DNA of 25,328 nucleotides from the IMG/VR virus record IMGVR_UViG_3300022074_000346, positions 1-25,328 of that record; one strand, 5' to 3'. How positions within the stretch are numbered: the first letter of the stretch is position 1; every line of letters starts with the position of its first letter. Origin of the DNA: a virus. Below, piece after piece: positions 15,947-25,164 of the stretch. Below the pieces are notes generated by a model, which was not told the origin of the DNA, ran no database searches, and worked only from the letters and a program-made list of their open reading frames with translations. A program made the position numbers and the translations under genes.

Positions 15947-17506
15947 ATGGCTGCGATTATAACTGATCAACTTCGTATATTAAACGCAAAAGATTTTATT
16001 ACTAGTGTTGCATCCACTAGTAACTCTTTCTATTCGTTTGTAGGACTTCCTAATCCTACTGATGTTGATGCGAGTTGGGATAGCAGTCCTCCTGATCCAA
16101 GGGATAGTTTTGATGAAGAGAATAATTATTGGGACACAATGATTGCTCTCAAAAAAATTGATACTGATGATGTGAAGCAAGTAATTAAAAAAATTACTTG
16201 GAAATCTGGTATAACTTATGACATGTACCGACATGATGTAAAAGCAGAAAGTCCTTCAAAACCTTCAAATGCGATTAGTTTATATGAAGCAAATTATTAC
16301 GTAATGAACTCTGATTATAGAGTTTACATTTGCTTACAGAATGGAACAAGTCCTGAAAATCCAAGTGGTAGAGCATCTCTCGATGAACCCACTTTTACAG
16401 ATTTAGAACCTAGAGAAGCAGGTACAAGTGGTGATGGTTATGTATGGAAATATCTTTATACTATCAAACCTGGAGATATCGTAAAGTTTGACTCTACAAA
16501 CTTTATGCCAGTCCCAAAAGATTGGACTACAACAACTGAAGCAAATATTTCTGCAGTTAGAAACAACGCTAGCACTAGTGGACAATTAAAAATTGTAACA
16601 ATTACAAATAGAGGAGTTGGATTAGGAACTGCTAATACAACTTACACTCAAGTTCCTATAAAAGGTGATGGCAATGGGGCGGAGTGTACTATTGCTATTA
16701 ATAATAATTCAAATGTGGAGTCAGTCACAATCTCAAAAGGAGGTTCTGGTTATACATTTGGAACAATTGATTTAGTTGCAGGAAACGTGCCTACAGGAAC
16801 TACTGCTCCAGTTTTTGATGTAATTGTACCACCTCAAGGCGGACATGGTGCAGATATTTACAGAGAATTGGGAGCAAGAAACGCATTAATCTACTCAAGA
16901 ATTGAAAACGATTCTGAGAATCCTGATTTTATAACTGGAAATGAAATTGCAAGAATTGGATTAGTACAAAACCCAAAAGCATATGGTACATCATCTAATC
17001 TTTCACTAGATAAAGCTGCAGCAACTTATGCGCTTAAACTTACAGGTGCGGGATATAGTTCTGCTACTTTTACTGCCGATTCGTTCATCACTCAAACAGT
17101 GGGACTTGGATCTACTGCAGTTGGAAGAGTTGTATCATATGATCAAGTAACAGGAGTATTAAAATATTGGCAAGATAGATCTACTGCAGGATTTAACACC
17201 GATGGATCTAAAAATACAAATCCAACATATGGATTCAAAATGGATAGATTTGCACCTAGTATTGCAGATGGTGGATCTTTTAATATTATTGGAGGATCTA
17301 CAACTCTTGCAATTCAAACCTCATTTACGGGTATATCTACAGAAATAAATAGTCGTACTTATTACCTGGGGCAGTCGTTTAACGAGGGTGTTGCTCAACC
17401 TGAGGTTGAAAAATATACGGGTAATATCATTTACGTCGATAATAGGCCCTCTATTACCAGATCGTCCAGTCAAAAAGAAGATATCAAAATTATCTTGCAG
17501 TTCTAA
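15947..17506 (+). CDS. gp8: Baseplate wedge protein gp8
   Basis: The 519-residue product has gp8 hallmarks: an N-terminal ILNAKDFI...SFYSFVGLPNP segment, DGYVWKYLYTIKPGD near residues 162-177, and a C-terminal GNIIYVDNRPSI...KEDIKIILQF block that in T4 gp8 also ends the protein. In T4, gp8 is a dimer that binds gp7 and gp10 and forms part of the wedge. It is much longer than T4 gp8 (about 334 aa). The extra length is mainly residues about 210-300, which carry a GSGY-type repeat (SKGGSGYTFGTIDLVAG) and lead into PPQGGHGADIYRELGA, a string I recall from cyanophage gp8, and residues about 360-470, with a VGLGSTAVGRVVSYD unit. No Shine-Dalgarno precedes ATG 15947; the putative late promoter is 19 bases upstream. 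It ends six bases before the next gene. Confidence 0.92.
   Translation: MAAIITDQLRILNAKDFITSVASTSNSFYSFVGLPNPTDVDASWDSSPPDPRDSFDEENNYWDTMIALKKIDTDDVKQVIKKITWKSGITYDMYRHDVKAESPSKPSNAISLYEANYYVMNSDYRVYICLQNGTSPENPSGRASLDEPTFTDLEPREAGTSGDGYVWKYLYTIKPGDIVKFDSTNFMPVPKDWTTTTEANISAVRNNASTSGQLKIVTITNRGVGLGTANTTYTQVPIKGDGNGAECTIAINNNSNVESVTISKGGSGYTFGTIDLVAGNVPTGTTAPVFDVIVPPQGGHGADIYRELGARNALIYSRIENDSENPDFITGNEIARIGLVQNPKAYGTSSNLSLDKAAATYALKLTGAGYSSATFTADSFITQTVGLGSTAVGRVVSYDQVTGVLKYWQDRSTAGFNTDGSKNTNPTYGFKMDRFAPSIADGGSFNIIGGSTTLAIQTSFTGISTEINSRTYYLGQSFNEGVAQPEVEKYTGNIIYVDNRPSITRSSSQKEDIKIILQF
16585..16830 (+). repeat. GSGY-type repeat unit inserted in gp8
   Basis: The stretch encodes LKIVTITNRGVGLGTANT, a Gly/Ala link, NVESVTISKGGSGYTFGTIDLV and a closing strand. 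It has the same plan (I-x-x-V-x-I-x-x-G-x-G-Y-T) as the units in gp7, although the two genes are otherwise unrelated. It accounts for part of the size excess over T4 gp8. Confidence 0.6.
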
Positions 17507-17512
17507 GGAATT

Positions 17513-20500
17513 ATGTCACAGGAAACCAATCTCAACGTCGCCCCTTACTTTGACGACTTTGATCCTAAGAAGGATTATTATAAGGTTTTATTTAAACCAG
17601 GTTATCCAGTACAAGCAAGAGAATTAACTTCTCTTCAATCAATCCTGCAAAATCAGGTTGAAAAATTCGGACAGCACTTTTTTAAAGAGGGTGCAAAAGT
17701 AATTCCTGGAAATGCGACATTTTCTACCAATTATAAATGTGTTCTTTTAGAGAATGCATACTTAGGAATTCCTCTTCTTGATTATGTCGATCAATTAATA
17801 GATGCACAAATCACCGGACAAGATTCTGGTGTTACGGCTATTGTCGATAATTATATCCTTAGTTCTGAGTCAACTAAAGATCAAGTAACTCTTTTTGTAA
17901 ATTATTCAGGTTCTGGAACGAACAATCAAGAATCTGTTTTTAGAGATGGTGAATTGCTGTCTGCAAATATCACGATTTCTACAGCAAACACTTTGATTGC
18001 TGATGGAGTTCCTTTTGCATCAACTATTCAGCAAGATGCAACCGCAGTAGGATCCGCTTATTTTATTAGTAATGGTGTTTATTTTGGAAAAGGAACTTTC
18101 CTAAACGTAAATGAACAGACATTGATCTTAGATCAATATACCAATACTCCAAGTTATAGAATTGGATTAACTATTGAAGAAACAATTATTAATTCAGATC
18201 TTGATCCTCTGCTTACTGATAATTCGGCAGGATTTAACAATTTCGGAGCACCAGGTGCCGATAGACTTAAAATTATTACATCACTTTCTAAGAAAGATTT
18301 AACTGACATTGATGATAGTAACTTTGTCGAACTTGGAACAGTTGTTAATGGTATTCTAAGAGAAAAAACAACGAGCGATTACTCTGGTGTTACAGATGAA
18401 TTAGCTAAAAGAACCTATGCAGAATCTGGTGACTATTATGTTAAGTCTTTTGGACTTAATGTAAAAGAATCTCTCAACAACAATGAAGGTAATAAAGGAC
18501 TTTTCAGAGACGATCAGACGACATATGGAGGATCAACACCCTCCGAAGATTTAGCAATATATCAAATCTCTCCAGGTAGAGCATTCGTAAAAGGTTATGA
18601 CGTAGAAACTACAGCACCTACATTTCTTGACGTACCTAAACCTAGAACTACAAAAACTCTTAAATCTCAACAAATCAATTATAAAACAGGAGAAACTCTT
18701 AAATTAAATAGGGTTTATGGATCTCCTTCTATTGGCATCGGGAATACTTATATTTTAAGTCTAAGAGATTCGAGAGTTGGTTTGAGTTCAGAACAAACTG
18801 CAGGAAAAGAAATTGGATTGGCAAGAGTTTATGATTTTAAATTAAATTCAGGAACATATAACTCATCAAATTCAAATATTAATGAATGGGGATTATCTCT
18901 ATATGATGTTCAAACTACTACTGAAGTTACATTAAACGAACCTATCACGTTGACTGTGCCGACATTTATTAAAGGAAAACATAGTGGTGCTACAGCATTT
19001 CTTAAGGACGCTGCTGATGATACTACTTCGTTAGTATTGTACGAAAAATCTGGCAAGTTTATTAAGAATGAAAACTTCATAATTGATGGAATTGAAAATT
19101 CAAGAGTAGCAATCGCTGTAACTGCACATGGAATCAGCGATGTTTTGTCAGTATTTGGTAGTGCAAATGGTACTGAGGTTGGAGCAGCAAGAACTTTCTC
19201 TGCTGATGTAGTTCTTGCTAACAATTTTAACATTGGAATTTCTTCCATTACCGCAGCAGATGGAGAGCATTACACATCTATAATACGATCCACTAATCCA
19301 TTATTTCCAGGACAAATTAAAGCAGGAAATATACTTTCCTTCACTGGTAACTTATCACAAGATCCAATTTTTGTATCTGTTGTAAGCGTAGCAACATCAT
19401 CAATAACTGTAACCGGTGTTACTACAGTTAGAGGAGTTGCCAGCGGTGCAATGCCCGCATCAATTACAACTTTGACTGATCTAAAAGTTATTGGTGGAGA
19501 TCTTGGAGTTACTGATGATAGCACTCTCTACACAGAGATGCCAAGAAAAAATATTTCTAATGTAGATTTAAATAATGCATCTTTAACTATTAGAAAAACG
19601 CAGCAGGTTAATATCGTAGACAACAAGTTATCTGCTGCAGTTACATCAGAATCAAACGAATCTTTCTTACCATTTACTCCTGAAAGATATACTCTTATTA
19701 GAAGCGATGGAACAACTGAAGAACTAACTTCAGACAAGGTTCAAATTAATTCTGCATCAAATCAGTTAGAAATTTTTAATCTTGGACTTGATAATGAGGA
19801 GGCGACTCTTGTTACAACTCTCACAAAAATTAAACCGAAGGCCAAGAACAAAATTAAAAATAGAGTAAATTCTATTATTATTAATAAATCGGTAAATAGT
19901 GCTTCTGGAATAGGATCCACAACTCTTAATGATGGACTTACATATGGAAACTATCCTTATGGAACAAGAGTTCAGGATGAAAATATTTCTCTTAATTCCG
20001 CCGATTTAATCGAAGTTCATGGAATCTACGAATTAGCGACGGATCCTTCAGCAGATAACACAGATCCATCCTCTCCATCAATGACTCTGGCTAATTTATC
20101 AGGGCCTACAGCAAAAACCTCTGATTTAGTGATTGGCGAATCTATTATTGGGGAGACTTCTAGCGCTCATGCTATTGTTGGTGTAAAACAAACTGATTCT
20201 AAGATTGCATTTCTTCCAAAAAACCAAATTAGTTTTAAAGAAGGAGAAATTGTTGTTTTTGGTGAATCTCAAACAAGAGCATCAATTGTAACTTTAGATA
20301 CTCCAAGTAAGGATGTTTCTTTCAAGTTTACCTCTTCAAATGGACAAAATGGAGAATTTTACAATTTTGGAGTTTTAAACAGAAAAAATAACGAAAAAGC
20401 ACCTCAGAGAAAGTTGATTGCATATTTCTCTAATGGTTATTATGAGTCTACTGATGATGGAGATATAACAACTGCAAATTCATACTCTAATTTTGATTAT

Positions 20501-23500
20501 TCATTTGAAGTTCAAAGTGTAAACTTTGTAAGAAATTCTGATATTATTGATATTCGTCCAAAAGTTTCTGACATTTCGTTGGTATCTGAAGATGACAGAT
20601 CTCCACTTGAATTTTATGGAAGATCATTTAATGTAACTGGAAACTCTGCACCCAATATTCTCGCTTCAAATGAAGGAATCTTGACAGATTTTTCATTCTA
20701 CCTTGGAAGAATTGATAGAATTTACTTGACAAAAGATGGTGTATTCCAAGTTAAATATGGAACACCCTCTGAAAATCCACAAAATCCAACTTCCGTTGAT
20801 GATGCTCTGGAAATTGCCACAGTATCTCTTCCTCCGTTTCTTTATGATGTAAGTAATGCTTCTAAGAAATTCTTAGAACATAAGCGTTACAGAATGACTG
20901 ATATCAAACAACTTGAAAATAGAATTAAGAATCTTGAGTTCTTCACATCACTCTCTCTTCTTGAAACAAATACTTCTAATTTGTTTGTTCCTGATGCAAA
21001 CGGACTAAACAGATTTAAGTCCGGATTCTTTGTAGATAATTTTACATCATTTCTTGCTCAAGAAGAATCTGTTGTTCTGAAAAATAGTGTTGATTTCAAT
21101 CAAAAAGAGGCTCATCCAAGTCACTATACGACACAAACTGACTTAACAATAAGTAAGACAGGATCTGGAGATTTGAGAACTCAAGATCCAGATGGAACTA
21201 ATATCAGAAAGACTGGTGATATTGTAACACTTGACTATACTGATGAACCGTTCATAGAACAAAAATTTGGAACAAGAACTGAGAGTGTAACACCATTTAT
21301 TATTGGATTCTGGGTTGGTGCTCTTGCACTTGTTCCAGAATCAGATTCTTGGGTTGATCCAGTCAGACTTGATGCAAATATTGTCATAACAGAAGGAAAT
21401 TTTGCAGAAACTCTTGAGAGAGCAACAAGGACTCTTAATGTTGATCCTCAAACAGGGTTTGCACCAGCTATTTGGAACACCTGGGTTAATAATTGGACGG
21501 GACAAGAACCACGTTTAGGATCTGAAAATAGAACAGCAATTTCTACAGTAGGAAGAACTACCACTACTGATACCTTTAGAGACACCACACGTCAAATATT
21601 TGACACTGGTGTCGCAACCAGAACTGGAACACAAACTGCAGTTGTTCAGCAATTTGAAAATGAATCTCTTGGAGATAGAGTAGTTAGTAGAGATATTATA
21701 CCTTTCGCAAGATCAAGAAATATAGAATTCAAGATCGATTCACTTAAACCCAATACACAAGTTTATGCATTCTTTGATGGTGTAGACGTTTCCTCTTATT
21801 GTATTCCAAAGCTTCTTGAAATCAACATGATTTCAGGTACTTTCCAAGTTGGAGAAACCGTAAAAGGTTCCATGCGTTCAGTTGGTGACACATCAACTTC
21901 TGAGGCAGATCGAGAAATTTCATTTAGATTAGCTCAAGCAAATCACAGATCCGGAACATTTGATTCAGCAAGTGAAGTTTTTACTAAAAGTCCTTATAAC
22001 AAAGATCAAACTCTTCCAAGTGCTTATACGTCAACCTCTACTATTCTTAATATAGATACATTTGCGCTTTGTGATCAACCACAGGCCGAATTTATTGGTA
22101 GTGTTTCACCTGAAATGATTTTGGTAGGCGAGACAAGTGGTGCTCAAGCCACTGTTTCTCAAGTGAGATTGGTATCGGATGGCAGTGCTTCCTTAATTGG
22201 AAGTCTGTTTTTACCCGATCCCAATATTGACACTAATCCCAGATTTGAAGTAGGAACAAAAGTTCTAACCTTTATTGATGATACAAATAATGATATCAGA
22301 AATGCATCTACTCGTGCAACTTCAACATTCTTGATAAGTGGTATTGTTGAAACTGTTCAAGAAAATATCGTTTCAGTTAGAAATGCCGCAATTCAATCTC
22401 AGGCTGTCAATGATGAAAGGCCGATAGAGCAAGAAAATACAACTATAGACACCGAAGTAGTATCATCAGAACTTATTGATACAAGTACTGAAACTACTAA
22501 TCCACCTGATCCCCTCGCTCAAACGTTTGTAATAGAAGATAAGACTGGTGTTTTCTTCACCAAGTGCGATATTTTCTTCGAGCAAGTTGATAATATTAAT
22601 ATACCGGTAATTTTTGAATTAAGAACTACACAAAATGGTGTTCCAACCACAAAAATTCTTCCGTTATCTCAGAAAATACTCTATCCCAAAGATATTGAAG
22701 TAAGTGATGATGGATCTAAAGCCACAACATTTGTTTTACCTGCACCTGTATATCTCGAACCTGCCGTTCGATATGCAATAGTCATCAGATCTGCTTCTGC
22801 AAGATATAAAGTCTTTATCTCAAGGGTAGGTGAAAATGATAAATTAACTCAGACTTCAGTATCCAATCAACCTTATCTTGGATCTCTTTACAAATCACAA
22901 AATGGAGCTGTTTGGGAACCAAGTCAATGGGAAGATCTTAAATTCACCGCTTATAGAGCTGAATTTGTCAGTAATGGTTCATTTGAAATTTATAGTCCTA
23001 GACTCAATACTGGTAATAAGCAAATAGCAAAACTTCTTCCTAATCCAATCAGTCTTACATCCAGATCTGTTCGTATTGGTATTGGATCTACACTTCAGGA
23101 TGAGGTATTGACATTAGGAAATACTGTATCGCAAAGTGGTAATAACGCCTCTGGTAATTACATTGGAAATGCAGGTATTGCCACAGGAAATTTAAACATC
23201 ATTAATGCTGGTATAGGATTAACTCCCTCCTCAGGTGATTATGGTTTTAATGGAGTTGAACTTGTAAATATTACTAGTAGTGGAAGAAATGCAAAAGCAG
23301 ACATTTTTGTTGAAAATGGAGTTGCTATTGCTGCTACAATTTCTGAAAATGTTGCTGCAAGTGGAGGACAAGGTTATGTTGTCGGTGATGTATTAGGAAT
23401 TTCTACAATAGGTAATAATAACCTTGGAAGGAATCTTAGACTTTCATTAGTTTCAATTGCTAATACTAACGAGATTATCTTAGATAATGTTCAAGGAGAC

Positions 23501-24937
23501 TTTATCACAGGTGTTGGACACTCGCTTCAGTTTGTTAAAAATAATGGATTTACAACCGCTCTTAATCATGCTACAGGTGGAAATGTTTTAATTGATGGTA
23601 TCAACAATGTCATTTCTGATGGAGTTCACTTTATAGTGAATCATAAGAATCATGGTATGTACTTTGCTGATAATAAAGTGGCAATTTCTGATGTTGAGTC
23701 GGACATTCTTCCGATTAAATTGGCATCTGCATTAGATGCTTCTTCAACATCAACTATTTCTGTAGATGCAACGACTGGATTTGATACATTTGAGAATGTT
23801 GGAGTGGGAACTACTAACGTAGGTTATCTAAGAATTGGTGAAGAAATTATTTCATATGAGTCTGCTTCTGGAACCTCTATCACCATCACTGAAAGAGGAA
23901 TCGACAGCACTACTGCAAAGAATTATCTCGCAGGCACTAAAGTTCATAAGTACGAACTTGGTGGTATATCTCTCAGAAGAATTAATAAAACTCATGATCT
24001 TAATAATGTAACTGCAACAGAACCGCGTACATTTGATACCTATAAGGTAAAACTTGACATGGGAACAAGCGGAGTTGGACGTTCAACTGGAGAAAGTTTC
24101 CCAATTCTTTACATGAATGAAACTAAATCAACTGGTGGATCTAAAACTAAGGCTACTCAAAATATGCCTTTTGAGATTTTAACACCTCAAATTGGACACT
24201 TAACAGTAACAAATACGAATATCAGTGCCGAAGTAAGAACTATATCTGGTTCTTCTATTAGCGGAAATGAAATTCCATTTATTGATCAGGGATTTGAAGA
24301 TATTGCAATTTCTAAACCAAATTATTTCTCTACCCCAAGAATTATTGCCTCTAAGGTAAATGAGGATGCAAAACTTACTACTTTACCTGGTAATAAGTCA
24401 ATGACAATGAGACTCAATCTTGGAACCACTGATTCCAGGGTTTCGCCTGTCATTGATACTCAGAGAATGAGTGTTCTTACTACTTCAAACCGCGTTAATA
24501 GTGTAATTACTGATTATGTAACTGACAGTAGAGTTAATAGTATTGATGCTGATCCTACTGCTTTCCAATACTTGTCTAAAGAAATTTCATTAGAAAATCC
24601 AGCAACATCATTAAAAATTATAGTTGATGTTTACAAGAATAAAGATGCTGATATTAGAGGATTATTTGCAATTTCTGATCATCAGAACTTTAATCCCATC
24701 TATGAATTATTCCCTGGATTTAATAATATTGATGAAAGAGGACAAATTATTGATGTTGCAAATAATGATGGATCTTCTGATTCCAAAGTTTCACCTGTGG
24801 AAGATTATAGAGAGCATACATTTACAATTGATGATCTTCCCTCTTTCAAGTCATACAGAATTAAACTTCTCCTCACATCTAACAATCAGGCAAATCCGCC
24901 AAAAATTAGAAACCTTAGAGTGATAGCACTTGCATAA
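17513..24937 (+). CDS. DUF4815-type virion structural protein, probable peripheral baseplate/fibre-anchoring protein, 2474 aa
   Basis: The N-terminus (YFDDFDPKKDYYKVLFKPGYPVQ, then ARELTSLQSILQNQ...FGQHFFKEGAKVIPG, residues about 12-66) is the start typical of DUF4815 phage proteins. Further blocks follow: GRAFVKGYDV...DVPKPRTTKTL near 355-383; a helical, possibly coiled-coil stretch RYRMTDIKQLENRIKNLEFF...SLSLLE near 1123-1148; IPFARSRNIEFKIDSLKPNT then YAFFDGVDVSSYC near 1397-1431; DPLAQTFVIEDKTGVFFTKCDIFF...QPYLGSLYKSQNG near 1666-1801; and a C-terminal domain from about 2303 (VSPVIDTQRMSVLTTSNRVN, ending IRNLRVIALA). Between them lie four SGA-type units, an RG-turn unit and GSGY-like sequence shared with gp7. 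No enzymatic motif is seen. AAGGA (17505-17509) overlaps the gp8 stop and sits three bases before ATG 17513. In position it replaces T4 genes 9-12, hence the baseplate/fibre role (inference). Confidence 0.85.
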   Translation: MSQETNLNVAPYFDDFDPKKDYYKVLFKPGYPVQARELTSLQSILQNQVEKFGQHFFKEGAKVIPGNATFSTNYKCVLLENAYLGIPLLDYVDQLIDAQITGQDSGVTAIVDNYILSSESTKDQVTLFVNYSGSGTNNQESVFRDGELLSANITISTANTLIADGVPFASTIQQDATAVGSAYFISNGVYFGKGTFLNVNEQTLILDQYTNTPSYRIGLTIEETIINSDLDPLLTDNSAGFNNFGAPGADRLKIITSLSKKDLTDIDDSNFVELGTVVNGILREKTTSDYSGVTDELAKRTYAESGDYYVKSFGLNVKESLNNNEGNKGLFRDDQTTYGGSTPSEDLAIYQISPGRAFVKGYDVETTAPTFLDVPKPRTTKTLKSQQINYKTGETLKLNRVYGSPSIGIGNTYILSLRDSRVGLSSEQTAGKEIGLARVYDFKLNSGTYNSSNSNINEWGLSLYDVQTTTEVTLNEPITLTVPTFIKGKHSGATAFLKDAADDTTSLVLYEKSGKFIKNENFIIDGIENSRVAIAVTAHGISDVLSVFGSANGTEVGAARTFSADVVLANNFNIGISSITAADGEHYTSIIRSTNPLFPGQIKAGNILSFTGNLSQDPIFVSVVSVATSSITVTGVTTVRGVASGAMPASITTLTDLKVIGGDLGVTDDSTLYTEMPRKNISNVDLNNASLTIRKTQQVNIVDNKLSAAVTSESNESFLPFTPERYTLIRSDGTTEELTSDKVQINSASNQLEIFNLGLDNEEATLVTTLTKIKPKAKNKIKNRVNSIIINKSVNSASGIGSTTLNDGLTYGNYPYGTRVQDENISLNSADLIEVHGIYELATDPSADNTDPSSPSMTLANLSGPTAKTSDLVIGESIIGETSSAHAIVGVKQTDSKIAFLPKNQISFKEGEIVVFGESQTRASIVTLDTPSKDVSFKFTSSNGQNGEFYNFGVLNRKNNEKAPQRKLIAYFSNGYYESTDDGDITTANSYSNFDYSFEVQSVNFVRNSDIIDIRPKVSDISLVSEDDRSPLEFYGRSFNVTGNSAPNILASNEGILTDFSFYLGRIDRIYLTKDGVFQVKYGTPSENPQNPTSVDDALEIATVSLPPFLYDVSNASKKFLEHKRYRMTDIKQLENRIKNLEFFTSLSLLETNTSNLFVPDANGLNRFKSGFFVDNFTSFLAQEESVVLKNSVDFNQKEAHPSHYTTQTDLTISKTGSGDLRTQDPDGTNIRKTGDIVTLDYTDEPFIEQKFGTRTESVTPFIIGFWVGALALVPESDSWVDPVRLDANIVITEGNFAETLERATRTLNVDPQTGFAPAIWNTWVNNWTGQEPRLGSENRTAISTVGRTTTTDTFRDTTRQIFDTGVATRTGTQTAVVQQFENESLGDRVVSRDIIPFARSRNIEFKIDSLKPNTQVYAFFDGVDVSSYCIPKLLEINMISGTFQVGETVKGSMRSVGDTSTSEADREISFRLAQANHRSGTFDSASEVFTKSPYNKDQTLPSAYTSTSTILNIDTFALCDQPQAEFIGSVSPEMILVGETSGAQATVSQVRLVSDGSASLIGSLFLPDPNIDTNPRFEVGTKVLTFIDDTNNDIRNASTRATSTFLISGIVETVQENIVSVRNAAIQSQAVNDERPIEQENTTIDTEVVSSELIDTSTETTNPPDPLAQTFVIEDKTGVFFTKCDIFFEQVDNINIPVIFELRTTQNGVPTTKILPLSQKILYPKDIEVSDDGSKATTFVLPAPVYLEPAVRYAIVIRSASARYKVFISRVGENDKLTQTSVSNQPYLGSLYKSQNGAVWEPSQWEDLKFTAYRAEFVSNGSFEIYSPRLNTGNKQIAKLLPNPISLTSRSVRIGIGSTLQDEVLTLGNTVSQSGNNASGNYIGNAGIATGNLNIINAGIGLTPSSGDYGFNGVELVNITSSGRNAKADIFVENGVAIAATISENVAASGGQGYVVGDVLGISTIGNNNLGRNLRLSLVSIANTNEIILDNVQGDFITGVGHSLQFVKNNGFTTALNHATGGNVLIDGINNVISDGVHFIVNHKNHGMYFADNKVAISDVESDILPIKLASALDASSTSTISVDATTGFDTFENVGVGTTNVGYLRIGEEIISYESASGTSITITERGIDSTTAKNYLAGTKVHKYELGGISLRRINKTHDLNNVTATEPRTFDTYKVKLDMGTSGVGRSTGESFPILYMNETKSTGGSKTKATQNMPFEILTPQIGHLTVTNTNISAEVRTISGSSISGNEIPFIDQGFEDIAISKPNYFSTPRIIASKVNEDAKLTTLPGNKSMTMRLNLGTTDSRVSPVIDTQRMSVLTTSNRVNSVITDYVTDSRVNSIDADPTAFQYLSKEISLENPATSLKIIVDVYKNKDADIRGLFAISDHQNFNPIYELFPGFNNIDERGQIIDVANNDGSSDSKVSPVEDYREHTFTIDDLPSFKSYRIKLLLTSNNQANPPKIRNLRVIALA
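23770..23970 (+). repeat. RG-turn module in the DUF4815 protein
   Basis: GYLRIGEEIISYESASGTSITITERGID, then GTKVHKYELGGISLRRIN, gives the fullest copy of the module G-x-I-x-I-x-x-E-x-I-x-Y...RG-x-x-x-T...G-x-x-V. It is preceded by an NHGMYFADNKV stretch (about 23645-23680) like the HGF units of gp7. This links the two giant proteins by shared parts. Confidence 0.55.
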
Positions 24938-25164
24938 TGAAAAAACTTAAAGTTGAGGGGCATAATAACCTCCTCAGAGACAGCGAAACTGGAGCGATTA
25001 TCAATGATGATAAATCTGGTTTTTCTTCTTATATGATGAATAAAACCATCAAACACGAAGAGAGCACTAGAATACAGAATGTTGAGAGAGATCTTGCTAA
25101 TATTCATAGTGAAATCTCTGAGTTAAAAATGTTAATCAAGGAGGCACTTAATGGATCCCGATAA
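24937..25164 (+). CDS. Small conserved phage protein with coiled-coil C-terminus, 75 aa
   Basis: ATG 24937 shares its A with the stop of the DUF4815 gene (TAATG, 24935-24939), so it is probably translated by coupling; no Shine-Dalgarno is clear. The N-terminal half (HNNLLRDSETGAIINDDKSGFSSY) resembles the start of small proteins I recall from cyanophages, with the LxRDSxTGAIxNxD pattern. The C-terminal half, from about residue 37, is a charged amphipathic helix with I/L/V spacing typical of a short coiled coil (VERDLANIHSEISELKMLI). It may oligomerise or bind a virion protein; no function is known to me. It overlaps the next gene by 14 bases in another frame. Confidence 0.8.
   Translation: MKKLKVEGHNNLLRDSETGAIINDDKSGFSSYMMNKTIKHEESTRIQNVERDLANIHSEISELKMLIKEALNGSR
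25138..25144 (+). promoter_or_regulatory. Strong ribosome binding site for the 58-aa gene
   Basis: AAGGAGG lies six bases before ATG 25151, inside the end of the previous gene. It is the closest match to the anti-Shine-Dalgarno consensus in the window; most other starts here have weak or no such sequence. It is the main reason for calling the overlapping downstream ORF a real gene. Confidence 0.85.

Noticed and set aside
17345-17351. ATAAATA inside gp8, about 160 bases before the DUF4815 gene
   Set aside because: The heptamer is expected several times by chance in such AT-rich coding DNA, and its distance to the next start does not match the 19-22 bases of the gap elements.
17388-17627. 79-codon + strand ORF spanning the gp8/DUF4815 junction
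   Set aside because: Both overlapping genes have strong family evidence in their own frames; this frame has no recognisable motif and a Ser/Lys/Ile-rich shadow composition.
24886-25107. 73-codon minus-strand ORF opposite the 75-aa gene
   Set aside because: The + strand gene has recognisable phage-type sequence and translational coupling; nothing else is coded on the minus strand in the window.
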